Positions 14,743 to 23,780 of a stretch of DNA of 64,000 nucleotides are shown here, piece after piece. Source of the stretch: Anaerolineales bacterium (GTDB taxonomy: Bacteria; Chloroflexota; Anaerolineae; 4572-78; J111); assembly GCA_015075185.1 (NCBI GenBank), contig JABTUW010000002.1, positions 186,001-250,000 of the forward strand, in the 5' to 3' direction. Below the pieces are notes generated by a model. That model ran no database searches, was not told the origin of the DNA, and worked only from the letters and a program-made list of their open reading frames with translations. Within the stretch, counting starts at the first letter, position 1. The number at the start of each line of letters is the position of its first letter. The position numbers and the translations under genes were made by a program.

Positions 14743-15828
14743 TTAGTCTCCTTTAATTTTGACTCCGCTGATCAGCGTATCCACCACCCCGGCGATACCG
14801 GTGGCATGGCTGGCGCTGACCTGCTGGCGGGCCTTCTGGCTCCAGACGGTTTCCGGCCGGCTTTGCAAAACCACCACGTTATAGGGTGAGGGCAGATCGG
14901 CGTCAACTGCCCATTCGACATCCTGGGGGCTGCGGTAAAATCGCTCGGCCTGCTTGGCCATTTTAGCCACGGCGATCAACTCTTCGTGGGTCAACGAGGG
15001 CTGCATCTGGCGTTCCGGCTCGACCTCCCGCTTGACTACGCAGCAGTTGGCCGGGTCGGCCACAAACTCGATATGCTTCGGGGAAATGACCTGGTTGACG
15101 ACTTCAAAAATCACTTTGTCAATCAGGAAATTATCAGGGGTAACCTCTCCGCCGACGACCGCCTCGCCCAGGCCCCAACTGGAGTCCACCGCGATTTTGG
15201 AGCGGTCGCCGTTGATGGGGTTGAGAGTAAAGGCGACCCCGGCGGCTTTGGCGTTGACCATCTTCTGCACGCCAACCGCCATCAGCACCTTCTCATGGGC
15301 AAAACCGTGGTCGTAGCGATAGGAAATGGCTCGCGCCGTGTACAGGCTCGACCAGCATTTGCGCACATGCTCGACCACCGCATCCGCACCCATCACCCAC
15401 AGGTAGGTATCCTGCTGCCCGGCGAAGCTGTAGCCGGGCAGGTCTTCGGCGGTGGCGCTGGAACGCACGGCCACGGGCACATCTACCACACCCGTCCTCT
15501 GGCACAGAGCCTCATAGCTGGCGCGAATGGCCTCTTCAACCTCGGCGGCCACCGGTACCTCTTCAATCAGCTTGCGAATGGTCTGGCTGTACTTCTCTTC
15601 GGTCAGCACATCCTGCGGGTTTAATCGTTCCAGCCAGACGTGGATACATTCGCTCAGGTTGTTCGTCGCCAGCATTTCCAGGTAGGCATCGGTGGTCACG
15701 GCAAAACCGGGCGGGACAGGCGCGCCGGCCTGGATCATCGCCCCCAGGCTGGCGCATTTACCCCCCACGTGGGCGTGACTGGTCGCATCGCACGCTTCAA
15801 AGGTCAACACGTAAGTTGAGTCTGACAT
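14743..15828 (-). CDS. Dikinase-type phosphotransferase, ATP-grasp subunit (PEP/pyruvate-binding domain)
   Basis: A 361-aa protein if begun at ATG 15828 (MSDSTY). A start 75 nt further upstream is open but adds residues unlike the family. It is the N-terminal ATP-grasp domain of PEP synthase/PPDK only: GGKCASLGAMIQAGAPVPPGFAVTTDAY, AVRSSATAEDLPGYSFAGQQDT, GLGEAVVGGEVTPDNFLID and PQDVEWAVD. It ends before the His domain, which the next gene supplies, so the two chains must form one enzyme. Split architecture of this kind is known for phenylphosphate synthase of denitrifying phenol degraders; single-chain relatives phosphorylate rifampicin. In an oxygen-using P450 cluster a different hydroxylated acceptor is likely. 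Confidence 0.82.
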   Translation of the reverse strand: MSDSTYVLTFEACDATSHAHVGGKCASLGAMIQAGAPVPPGFAVTTDAYLEMLATNNLSECIHVWLERLNPQDVLTEEKYSQTIRKLIEEVPVAAEVEEAIRASYEALCQRTGVVDVPVAVRSSATAEDLPGYSFAGQQDTYLWVMGADAVVEHVRKCWSSLYTARAISYRYDHGFAHEKVLMAVGVQKMVNAKAAGVAFTLNPINGDRSKIAVDSSWGLGEAVVGGEVTPDNFLIDKVIFEVVNQVISPKHIEFVADPANCCVVKREVEPERQMQPSLTHEELIAVAKMAKQAERFYRSPQDVEWAVDADLPSPYNVVVLQSRPETVWSQKARQQVSASHATGIAGVVDTLISGVKIKGD

Positions 15829-15942
15829 CGCTGTCAATCTGCTCCTTTCCCCCTTGCAAAGAGACACTAATCGTGTTGCGTGTTGCATAAATGAACGGAA
15901 CACGCAACACGGAATCAGTCAACAATCTTCTAACGGATCAGA

Positions 15943-17190
15943 TCAGGCCACATTCCACTCAACCCAAACATGGCTCGGCCCGCGAAAAGAGGTGTTGGGG
16001 ACGTATTCAAATTTTTGATCAGGGACCAGCCGGAGCGAGGGAAAGCGGCGGGTCAGTTCTTCAAGGACAATCCGGGTTTCCAACCGAGCCAGGGGAGCGC
16101 CCAGGCAGTACTTGACCCCATGGCCAAAGGTCAGGTGGTGTTTGGCGTTCTCCCGGTGGATGTCGAACGTCTCCCCCTGGTAGAAGCACTGCTCATCCCG
16201 GTTGGCCGAGCCGAGAACCAGCAGCAGTTTGGCTCCTTCCGGCAGGTCAACCCCGGCCAGGGTCGTCGGCTTTCTGACCAGCCGACGCCAGGCAAAAATT
16301 GAAGGACAATAGCGGGCCAGCTCTTCAACCGCGCCGGGGATAAGGCTGGAGTCGGCGCAGAGGGCTTCCCACTGCTCCCGGTGGGTCAACAGCGTTTTGA
16401 TACCTTCGGCTAATAAGTTACTGGTGGTTTCATGCCCGGCAAAAAGCATAGCATAGCAGACCCGGGCCATTTCGTGTTTGGTAATCGAGCGGTCGCCTTC
16501 CTGGTAGATGCGCACCAGATCGCTGGGCAGATCATCCTGCGGCTCGACAAAGCGTTTCTCGATCAGATCAAGGCAATAACGCCAATACTTGACCATCTGG
16601 TGCGCGTGCCAGATGCGTTCTTCCTCCGTTAGATCGCCCCAGGTAATGGCAATCCGGCTGGCGGCCCACTGTTTGACATACTGCACATCTTCGTCGGGGA
16701 CGCCCAGCAAAATAAAGACGACCAGCGCCGGCAAATCATAGGTTAACTGGCGGACCAGATCAGCCCGGCCAGTTTCGGCAAAGAGATCAATCAATTCATT
16801 GGTTCGCTGGCGAATCGGTCCCTCCAATTTTTCGACCCGGCGGGGGGTGAACCCTTTATTGAGGAAGCTTCGCACCCGGGTATGGTCGGGCGGCATCATC
16901 CCCGAAATACCCGACGAAACGGCAAATTCGCCGTCATCGAGAACTTTCTGCACCGCCGGACTGAAGGGAACAAGCGGCTTGCCCGTTATCTCCGAGGAAA
17001 AGGTCTCCAGGTCTCTGAAAATAGCCTTGATGTCTTCGTAGCGGGTGATCACCCAGTAATCGAGTTCCGGACTGTAGAAGACGGGCGCTTCGCTGCGTGC
17101 TTTGATATAAAACGGGAAAGGGTCCAGCAAGTCAAAGGGATCATATTCCTCAGCGATAGATAGGGGGGGATGAGTGTCAGCCTGGGTCAT
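15943..17190 (-). CDS. Cytochrome P450
   Basis: A 415-aa soluble bacterial class I P450. All landmarks are present: I-helix AGHETT (oxygen activation), the ExxR of the K-helix in EELARYCP, and the heme loop FGHGVKYCLGAPLAR with proximal Cys362. There is no signal or anchor. The N-terminal EYDPFDLLDPFPFYIKAR is typical of CYP families acting on terpenes, alkyl or aromatic compounds. No ferredoxin or ferredoxin reductase gene is in the cassette, so electrons come from elsewhere. It is the first structural gene after the IclR regulator, so it probably starts the pathway by hydroxylating the inducing substrate (inference). Confidence 0.92.
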   Translation of the reverse strand: MTQADTHPPLSIAEEYDPFDLLDPFPFYIKARSEAPVFYSPELDYWVITRYEDIKAIFRDLETFSSEITGKPLVPFSPAVQKVLDDGEFAVSSGISGMMPPDHTRVRSFLNKGFTPRRVEKLEGPIRQRTNELIDLFAETGRADLVRQLTYDLPALVVFILLGVPDEDVQYVKQWAASRIAITWGDLTEEERIWHAHQMVKYWRYCLDLIEKRFVEPQDDLPSDLVRIYQEGDRSITKHEMARVCYAMLFAGHETTSNLLAEGIKTLLTHREQWEALCADSSLIPGAVEELARYCPSIFAWRRLVRKPTTLAGVDLPEGAKLLLVLGSANRDEQCFYQGETFDIHRENAKHHLTFGHGVKYCLGAPLARLETRIVLEELTRRFPSLRLVPDQKFEYVPNTSFRGPSHVWVEWNVA

Positions 17191-17259
17191 GATAAACCTC
17201 CTTACTTATCTCAAAAAAACAACTTGCGTTAGTCAAGACTTAAGCAGTTGAAGGATTTG

Positions 17260-17335
17260 CCCCCTCCGCTTCGCGTCCCCCCACAGGGGGAGAATTAGCT
17301 TAAGTCCCTCCCTTTGGGAGGGATTTAGGGAGGGC
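17260..17335. repeat. GC-rich short inverted repeats between P450 and iclR
   Basis: The 176-nt gap contains CCCCCTCC...GGGGGAG and CCCTCCC-TTT-GGGAGGG hairpins. The second could act as a weak terminator or RNA stabiliser between regulator and P450. No ORF. Confidence 0.4.
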
Positions 17336-17366
17336 TTTTCCACCCACCGCGTAACTCCTGGTTTGT

Positions 17367-18128
17367 TTAATCTTGCGCGCCTAATTGTTGCGATATTTCC
17401 ACCGCCACCTGAGTGATCGCCGTGATAGTGGCCTGGCTGGGTTGCTGGCTGCTGCGAGAAGTAAAACCGGCAATGGTCATGGCTGCAGCCACACCTTGAA
17501 AATCCCTTAGCGGCACAGAGATGGCCTTGACCCCCAGCAAGTACTCTTCCTGATCGTCAATGGCGTAACCCTGTTGGCGAACTTTGGCCAGTTCTGCTTT
17601 ATAAGCCTGAGGGTCAATAATCGAGGCAGGGGTAAAGGCGGTCAGCCCGCGCTCAGCGAGCAGCCGGTCAACCTCAGCTTCACTTTTCCAGGCCAGAAAC
17701 ACTTTGCCAAAAGAACCAGCCGAAAAAGGAATTTGCTGGCCAATAGCAGCCGAAACATGCAATCTTCCCACCGGGTCAACTTTATCAATAAGGGTGATTT
17801 GGCCGTTGTAGAATGTGCCCAGCAGCACCGATTTGGATGTCTGCTGCATCAACGCTTCCATATAAGGCCGGGCAATCCGGCGGATATCCATCTGCTCGTG
17901 AGCCAGGTGGCCCAGGCGAATCAAGGCCGGTCCCAGGCGATACTTGCGCGACTGTTGGTCGCGCAGGAGAAATTGATGCTGGCAGAGCGTGTTGAGAATA
18001 TCGTGGGCCGTACTCTTGTTGAGGTTTAAAAGGACGCACAGTTCGGTTAAACTGTATTCATCCTTATTTGCGGCAAAGGCCTTTAGGATGTGAATAGCTC
18101 GATCAACCGCCGATACCAAAGACGACAT
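17367..18128 (-). CDS. IclR-family transcriptional regulator
   Basis: A 253-aa protein begun at ATG 18128; a TTG 15 nt upstream is possible. Residues 5-65 are the winged helix (AVDRAIHILKAFA, YSLTELCVLLNLNKSTAHDILNTL, RKYRLGPALIRLG). The rest is the IclR ligand-binding domain, with AGSFGKVFLAW, QQGYAIDDQEEYLLGVKAISVPL and a C-terminal dimer helix. It heads the cassette of P450, split phosphotransferase, aldehyde dehydrogenase, HD proteins and SDR and should sense an early intermediate. It probably represses itself and the operon from the repeats at 18298-18327, just downstream of the -10 of a consensus promoter. Confidence 0.9.
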   Translation of the reverse strand: MSSLVSAVDRAIHILKAFAANKDEYSLTELCVLLNLNKSTAHDILNTLCQHQFLLRDQQSRKYRLGPALIRLGHLAHEQMDIRRIARPYMEALMQQTSKSVLLGTFYNGQITLIDKVDPVGRLHVSAAIGQQIPFSAGSFGKVFLAWKSEAEVDRLLAERGLTAFTPASIIDPQAYKAELAKVRQQGYAIDDQEEYLLGVKAISVPLRDFQGVAAAMTIAGFTSRSSQQPSQATITAITQVAVEISQQLGAQD

Positions 18129-18297
18129 TCGCCCTATTTCCAATCAGCCTTGATTAGATGACTCCAGCCAATAACCTGGACAGATAATTTTAAATAAAAA
18201 GAGAAATTAGCAGCACCTTGAAGATAGAGACTTTTCTTTGCCGTGGGGGTGACTTAAATCCTGTCGCAAGGGCAAAGAATTTAAAATCCCAAGAAGC

Positions 18298-18327
18298 GGT
18301 TCGCTATACAGAATAGGGTTCGGTATA
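18298..18327. promoter_or_regulatory. Direct-repeat operator candidate for the IclR regulator
   Basis: GGTTCGCTATA (18298-18308) and GGTTCGGTATA (18317-18327) are direct repeats 19 bp apart, differing at one base. They lie just past the -10 of the iclR promoter, where a repressor would block RNA polymerase. The GTTCG-nTAT core recalls operators of PcaR/PcaU-type IclR proteins (GTTCGATAAT...). Binding is inferred. Confidence 0.5.
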
Positions 18328-18336
18328 GTGGTCCAC

Positions 18337-18365
18337 AGTATAGCATGGGGTGGCTGATCTGTCAA
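18337..18365 (-). promoter_or_regulatory. Consensus sigma-70 promoter of the iclR-P450 operon
   Basis: On the minus strand: TTGACA (18365-18360), 17 nt, TATACT (18342-18337), preceded by TGC as an extended -10. This is the best promoter match in the window. It leaves a leader of about 200 nt before the iclR start. Confidence 0.7.
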
Positions 18366-18794
18366 TCGGTCGCCAGAAATTTAGGATCAGTGAAGGATTT
18401 GCTTGGTCTAGCCCATTAGGAACATAACAGCAGCTATCAAAAAGATGGCTCTTTTCTTCCTAAAAAACTACACGTTCTGGTATAGCTTGGTTAGCGTGAG
18501 CGAGGTATTTGTTACCCTACACCACCTGAAAGCGGCAAAATATGGACAGGACCTTCGGCAAGATTAACAGGATAATTTTCAGTAAAAATCTTGTAAATCC
18601 TGTTAATCCTGTCTAATCTTTTTTGTCTGAATTTGTCTAGTGTAGGCTAACGAAAGCGAGGTATACTTTTTTATGGCTCACAAAAGCTCAGTTTGAGTTT
18701 CTATAGTGAAACGCCGTATTTGAATTGATTGCAGAATGAAAAGGGCCTTTTTCACTCCGCACGACCTTAGCCTTATTTATACGGCGATGGCTCA
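18366..18794. other. Non-coding interval with inverted repeats, no gene seen
   Basis: This 429-nt stretch between the iclR promoter and the gyrA stop has no convincing ORF. GATTAACAGGAT (18562-18573) pairs perfectly with 18597-18608, part of the widespread CCTGTTAATCCTGTC repeat type. AGCGAGGTAT occurs twice (near 18500 and 18657). CGCCGTAT (18712-18719) pairs with 18779-18786, bracketing GAAAAAGGCCCTTTTC, a possible gyrA terminator on the minus strand. Confidence 0.6.
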
Positions 18795-21248
18795 TCAGGA
18801 TGACAGCGCTACCGCGCCGGTAATCGTATCATCTTCCCCAAAATCAACCAGCTTTTCGCCGCGCTTGCGCCGGTCGGCTGCGGGGATGCTTTCCAGGGTC
18901 AGGCGATGACGTAACCCCTTGGCTGACAAAACATCGCCGGCTTTAGCCTGACTGGTAGCAACGGTGGCAACCGCCACTTTGCCGGTCATCTTGGTGATCT
19001 CCAAGCTCTGCACGCCCTGACCGCCGCGCCCTTGAAGCGGGAATTCGGCCAGGGGCACTCGCTTGACAAAGCCGGTTTGGCTGACGATGATCACCTGGGC
19101 TTTTTCATCCGGCTCGATCACCATGCCGGCCATCAAGCTGTCCTCCTTGCCCACCTTGATCCCCGTGACGCCGCGCGCCGAAGGAGTCGCCTGCGGGTTG
19201 ACCTCGCGGGCGGCAAAGCGAATGGCTTTTCCACCGGCGGTAAAAAACATCACTTCAGCCTCATCGCTGGCGACAGCGGCAAACAGAACTTCGTCCTTAT
19301 CACCCAGGCCGATCACCGTGGCCCATGAGGTTTCGCTCATGTTCAGATCTTCCACCTTAAGCCGCTTGGCCTGGCCCGACCGGGTCCCAAGCGTGACAAA
19401 GCGCTCAGGAGCCAGCACACCCCCACCGATCAGATACTCACCCTTGGCTAACCCCAGGTCGGCAAAACTTGCCTCAGCCGGTACGCGGCCGACCGGCGCT
19501 TTCCAGGCCCGGCCTTGATTGGACACCAGCAGCACGGAGTCTTGGGGCTGCAACTGGAGCTGCTGGAGATGAGCTTCAACCGCCTTGGCCGTAGCGCCCG
19601 CTTTGGCCCGGTAGGCGAACTGCTCTGCCTCTATACGAAGAACCCCGCGAGTCGTAATCGCCACCACCTGCGGCTTATCCACAGTAGCCAGGTCCGAATC
19701 AGTCTTCGCCGCCAGGCCGGCCGCCTGATCTTCACGTTCGATAATGACCGTCCGGCGCGGCGTGGCAAATTTATTCTTGAGGGCCGTCGTTTCCTCGATG
19801 ACCACTTCCAGCCGTTTGGCTTCCGAGCCAAGCAGGGCTTTGAGCACCTTGATCCGTTCCCACAATTCGCGCCCTTCCTCTTTGAGTTTGGTTCGCTCCA
19901 GGGCCGCCAGCCGGCTCAGTTGCATGGCCAGGATCGCTTTAGCCTGCGCTTCGCTGAACTTAAACTGCCTGATCAGGTTTTGACGGGCCACGTCGGCATC
20001 CTTCGATTTCCGAATAGTGGTAATCACCTGGTCAATCGCGTCGAGCGCCTTGATTAAGCCTTCAACCACATGCAGCCGGGCTTCCCGTTCGGCTAATTCA
20101 TGGCGGCTGCGCCGTTCGATTACGTTGAGCCGGTGGCTGACGAAATGAACCAGCATGTCCCGCAGCGACAGCAGTTTGGGGACAGTTTCCCCTTCGCCAT
20201 CGTCCACCAGGGCCAGGTTGGTCACGCCAAAAGTTTGGCGGAGCTGGGTGTAAGCCAGCAGCGACTCCAGCACCCGGCGGGGGTCGTTCCCCCGCGCCAC
20301 TTCGACGACGACCCGCATGCCGGTGTAATCTGACTCATCGCGCAGGTCAGTGACTCCGGCAATGCGCCCCTCGCGGACTTCTTTGGCAATCTTTTCCAGG
20401 ACCGTACTTTTCTGGACCGCGTAGGGCAGTTCGGTTACGACAATGTCGGCCTTGCCGCCCCGGGTTTGCTCGATATTGACCCGGGCCTGGGTCACCATTC
20501 GCCCCCGGCCCGTCTCGTAAGCCGCCCGGATCGTATCCAGGACTCCGCTATCTGAGCCATTGCTGCCGGAGTCGACCCGGTAACGGTAGATCAGCCCGCC
20601 GGTGGGAAAGTCCGGACCGGGGATAAATTTCAGCAGTTCATCCACGGTCAGGCTGTCACGCTGCTGCCAACGCTGCGCCACATAGACTAAGGCATTAGCC
20701 ACTTCGCCGACATTATGCGGCGGGATATTAGTCGCCATGCCGACCGCCAGCCCGGCCGAGCCGTTAATCAGCAGATTCGGCAGCACGGTCGGCAAAATGA
20801 CCGGCTCTTGCAGCGAGCCGTCGAAATTGTCCACCCAGTTGACTGTATCGCGGTTAATATCCTGGGTCAATAGCTCGGCAATCTGGGACAGGCGGGCTTC
20901 GGTATACCGCATCGCCGCTGCCGTATCGCCGTCCACGCTGCCAAAATTGCCCTGCCCATCCACCAGCGGTTCGCGCAGCGAGAAATCCTGGGCCATGCGC
21001 ACCAGCGCCCCATAAACGGAGGCGTCGCCGTGGGGGTGATACTTACCCAGCACTTCGCCGACAACACGGGCCGACTTGCGGTATGGCTTGTTCCAGGTCA
21101 GACCCATATCATGCATGGCATAAAGGATGCGCCGCTGCACCGGCTTCAGCCCATCCTCCACCCGGGGCAAGGCCCGGTCAACGATGGTTTCGACGGCGTA
21201 ATCAAAATAAGCGCGCTCTAAATCGCTGGTTAGCTCAACCGTTTTCAT
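18795..21248 (-). CDS. gyrA: DNA gyrase subunit A
   Basis: An 817-aa type IIA topoisomerase A subunit. The winged-helix and tower domains (residues 1-480) carry [23 protein letters not shown] and the DNA-cleaving Tyr115 ([11 protein letters not shown]). The C-terminal beta-pinwheel contains a GyrA-box-like QGRGGQG near residue 740, which argues for gyrase (supercoiling) over topoisomerase IV. Together with gyrB (4-nt ATGA overlap) it forms the A2B2 enzyme that introduces negative supercoils using ATP. At the quinolone-determining positions equivalent to E. coli Ser83 and Asp87 it has Ala76 and Gly80, so low fluoroquinolone sensitivity is expected. A separate parC/parE pair is not in the window, so a dual role is possible. 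Confidence 0.9.
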   Translation of the reverse strand: MKTVELTSDLERAYFDYAVETIVDRALPRVEDGLKPVQRRILYAMHDMGLTWNKPYRKSARVVGEVLGKYHPHGDASVYGALVRMAQDFSLREPLVDGQGNFGSVDGDTAAAMRYTEARLSQIAELLTQDINRDTVNWVDNFDGSLQEPVILPTVLPNLLINGSAGLAVGMATNIPPHNVGEVANALVYVAQRWQQRDSLTVDELLKFIPGPDFPTGGLIYRYRVDSGSNGSDSGVLDTIRAAYETGRGRMVTQARVNIEQTRGGKADIVVTELPYAVQKSTVLEKIAKEVREGRIAGVTDLRDESDYTGMRVVVEVARGNDPRRVLESLLAYTQLRQTFGVTNLALVDDGEGETVPKLLSLRDMLVHFVSHRLNVIERRSRHELAEREARLHVVEGLIKALDAIDQVITTIRKSKDADVARQNLIRQFKFSEAQAKAILAMQLSRLAALERTKLKEEGRELWERIKVLKALLGSEAKRLEVVIEETTALKNKFATPRRTVIIEREDQAAGLAAKTDSDLATVDKPQVVAITTRGVLRIEAEQFAYRAKAGATAKAVEAHLQQLQLQPQDSVLLVSNQGRAWKAPVGRVPAEASFADLGLAKGEYLIGGGVLAPERFVTLGTRSGQAKRLKVEDLNMSETSWATVIGLGDKDEVLFAAVASDEAEVMFFTAGGKAIRFAAREVNPQATPSARGVTGIKVGKEDSLMAGMVIEPDEKAQVIIVSQTGFVKRVPLAEFPLQGRGGQGVQSLEITKMTGKVAVATVATSQAKAGDVLSAKGLRHRLTLESIPAADRRKRGEKLVDFGEDDTITGAVALSS

Positions 21249-23410
21249 TCGTCCTCAGCTCCATTCTGGTTGGTTTTGGCGTCGGCAGCCTCATCGCCGT
21301 TGCCGTTCCATGCTGCTTCTTCCCCGGCCCATTTTTGCAGCAGCCAGTGTTTCCGCGGGCCAACATCCGACGACATCAGGACGGACATGATATGCCCGGC
21401 CTGGTGGGCGTCTTCAACCATCACTTGCAGCATATGCTCGTTAATGACCGGGTTCGCCCCTTCGGTCTTGTTCAGGGCAAAAACCGTTTCCCGGAGCTGG
21501 GCCGGATTCATCTCGCCCAGACCTTTGTAACGCTGGATGGTCACGCCCTCCCGGCCCCACTTTTTCAAGATACTGTCCCGCTCCTCTTCGGAGTAGGCGT
21601 AACGCGTCTCTTTGCCCTTGTGCAGTTGGTACAGCGGCGCGACGGCGACATAGAGCTTGCCGGCCTGGACCAGCGGTTTTAGATGCCGCCAGAAGAGGGT
21701 ATGCAGCAAAGTGCGAATATGAGAGCCGTCTACGTCGGCGTCGGTCAGAATGGCGACTCCTCCATAGCGCATGTCCTCCACCTTGAAGTCAGCCCCAATA
21801 CCGCCGCCGATGGCCGCCACGATGGCCTTGACCTCGTTGTTGGACAGGACCTTAGTCACCGAGATGCGCTCGGTGTTGAGGATTTTACCGCGCAAGGGCA
21901 GGATCGCGTGGTAGCGCCGGTCGCGGCCCTGTTTGGCGCTGCCGCCGGCGCTGTCCCCTTCAACCAGAAACAGCATCGTCTGCTCTACCGGCGTGCCGCG
22001 GGTTACGTCGGCCAATTTGCCGGGCAGTTCCGACACTTCCAGGGCCGATTTGCGGATGACCAGTTGGCGGGCCGCCTTGGCCGCCTCGCGGCCTCGCTGC
22101 GCGGCCAGGGCCTGGTTGATGATGACCTTGCCGACCGGAATATTTTTGTTGAGGTAAGCCAGCAGGTTTTCGTAAGTGATCGAGGTGGTTACGCCCTGCA
22201 CTTCGGTCGTGGTCAGCGATTCTTTAGTCTGGCTGGAAAATTGGGGGGTTTTGGTCATCGTGACATTGACGATAGCGGTCAGCCCCAGCAGCAAATCCTC
22301 CCCGCGAATGTTGCCCTCTTTGAGCAGTTTCTTATCCGCCCCAAATTGGTTGACCGCTTTGGTCAGGCCGGCTTGAAAGCCGCGCACCGCCGTCCCGCCC
22401 TGCGGCGTCGGGATGGAGTTGACAAAGCTGTAGATGGCCGTTTCCTCCCCGGCATACTGCATGACCACTTCCAGGGTAATTGAGCCATCGTCACTCTTGT
22501 CTTTGAACTGGATCGGTTTATGCAGCGTGTCCAGTCCCTCGTTCAAGGAGGCCATGTAATCCAGCAGCCCTTTCTGCGAGAAAAAAAGGCGTTTCTTATG
22601 GTCTTTCTTGGGGCCGCGCTCATCATGCAGCTCGATCCGCACCCCGGGATGGAGATGGGCTACCTGCTCCAGCCGCAGGGCCAGCCGGTTGAAATCCCAG
22701 GGCACATTTTTGTCGGGATGGGGCCATTCCATCTCAGGATCGAACCAGGGCCGGTGGGGCCGGAAGTGGACCAGGGTACCCGTACCGAGGTTAGGGTCGG
22801 CCTGAACGGCGATTGTTTTGCTGCCTGCTTTCAGCCCGGTGAGCAGCCCGCTTTTGCGCTCAGTTTCCAGTTTAGTGTCGGCGTTGATTTCACCCACAAC
22901 TTTCTGGTTGCCGGGCTGGATAATCTGGACGCCCCGCACCGGTTTGCCGCCGTTCTCAAAGCGCTGCCGGTAAATAATGCCGTTGCGTCGAATCTCCACC
23001 ACCAGCCATTCCGAAAAGGCGTTTGTTGCTTTAACGCCAATGCCGTGCAAGCCCCCGGAACCGCTCAGATAGGCGTCCTGCTGGCCATCCTCGCGAAACT
23101 TACCACCGGCGTGCAGCATCGTCAGCACCTCGGTTAAGGCCGACATTTTTACGTCGGGTTTGTACTCCACCGGAATACCGCGCGCGTTATCCTGCACGCT
23201 GGCCGAGCCGTCGCCGTGCAGCGTTACCTGGATGGTATCGCCGTGACCGTTGAGGATCTCGTCAACAGCGTTGTCAATCGGCTCCATGAGCAGATGGTGC
23301 AGGCCGTACACGCCGTTGTTGCCAATGTACATCCCCGGCAGGCGGCGGACCGCCTCCAATCCTTCCAGGCGTTTGATATGTTCAGCACTATAGGTCGTTG
23401 TTGTTGCCAC
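21245..23410 (-). CDS. gyrB: DNA gyrase subunit B
   Basis: A 721-aa GHKL-ATPase topoisomerase subunit begun at GTG 23410 with GGGGAG 6 nt upstream. The ATPase domain has LPGMYIG, the DNAVDE Asn box and [10 protein letters not shown]; the transducer follows; the TOPRIM domain has [20 protein letters not shown] and [13 protein letters not shown] with the Mg-binding acidic residues. PLRGKILN and [11 protein letters not shown] read like GyrB rather than ParE. At 721 aa it is somewhat longer than the usual 630-650, the excess lying in the ATPase/transducer half and in a charged C-terminal tail rich in Asn, Ala and Glu. Operon with gyrA. Confidence 0.9.
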   Translation of the reverse strand: MATTTTYSAEHIKRLEGLEAVRRLPGMYIGNNGVYGLHHLLMEPIDNAVDEILNGHGDTIQVTLHGDGSASVQDNARGIPVEYKPDVKMSALTEVLTMLHAGGKFREDGQQDAYLSGSGGLHGIGVKATNAFSEWLVVEIRRNGIIYRQRFENGGKPVRGVQIIQPGNQKVVGEINADTKLETERKSGLLTGLKAGSKTIAVQADPNLGTGTLVHFRPHRPWFDPEMEWPHPDKNVPWDFNRLALRLEQVAHLHPGVRIELHDERGPKKDHKKRLFFSQKGLLDYMASLNEGLDTLHKPIQFKDKSDDGSITLEVVMQYAGEETAIYSFVNSIPTPQGGTAVRGFQAGLTKAVNQFGADKKLLKEGNIRGEDLLLGLTAIVNVTMTKTPQFSSQTKESLTTTEVQGVTTSITYENLLAYLNKNIPVGKVIINQALAAQRGREAAKAARQLVIRKSALEVSELPGKLADVTRGTPVEQTMLFLVEGDSAGGSAKQGRDRRYHAILPLRGKILNTERISVTKVLSNNEVKAIVAAIGGGIGADFKVEDMRYGGVAILTDADVDGSHIRTLLHTLFWRHLKPLVQAGKLYVAVAPLYQLHKGKETRYAYSEEERDSILKKWGREGVTIQRYKGLGEMNPAQLRETVFALNKTEGANPVINEHMLQVMVEDAHQAGHIMSVLMSSDVGPRKHWLLQKWAGEEAAWNGNGDEAADAKTNQNGAEDE

Positions 23411-23437
23411 TTTTCTCTCCCCAAAGAAACTGGCTTA

Positions 23438-23467
23438 ATTATAGCACAAATGTTCCTTCTTGACCAA
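23438..23467 (-). promoter_or_regulatory. gyrB promoter
   Basis: On the minus strand: TTGGTC (23467-23462), 18 nt, TATAAT (23443-23438), with TGC just before the -10. It lies 28 nt upstream of the GTG start. The remaining gap to 23705 shows no gene. Confidence 0.65.
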
Positions 23468-23705
23468 CTCCCGTTTGCGAGTTTCACATAAAGCCTACTG
23501 TTTTACTTTCTCCATGCCTATACTCAAGTGGGCGGCTTCCTGAGTGAAACAAGAGCTATCTTTGGATAACCCTTATAGCTCAACTGGCTTCATAACTGGA
23601 GCGGTTTTGGAATCCTTTTAGGTTATAAACCTGGCGTGATAGGCAATTAGAGTCGATTTAAACCCTTAAACCTATCTTTTGGTAGATTATCAATTGTTCC
23701 TTAAC

Positions 23706-23714
23706 TGGTATACT
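23706..23714 (+). promoter_or_regulatory. Extended -10 promoter of the FAD monooxygenase gene
   Basis: TGGTATACT, a TGn-extended -10, lies 66 nt before the ATG at 23781. No -35 is apparent. Confidence 0.45.
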
Positions 23715-23780
23715 AAATACGTCCTTGTTTCAAAACTGCGCAAACTGCAAGATTGTACACGATACGAAAAGGGTACAAAA

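Noticed and set aside
12718..15828. Phosphoenolpyruvate synthase or pyruvate phosphate dikinase split in two
   Set aside because: The PEP/pyruvate TIM-barrel domain is absent from both chains; only the ATP-grasp and swivelling His domains are present.
18795..23410. Topoisomerase IV (parC/parE)
   Set aside because: A GyrA-box-like QGRGGQG and GyrB-like segments favour gyrase; a dual role cannot be excluded.
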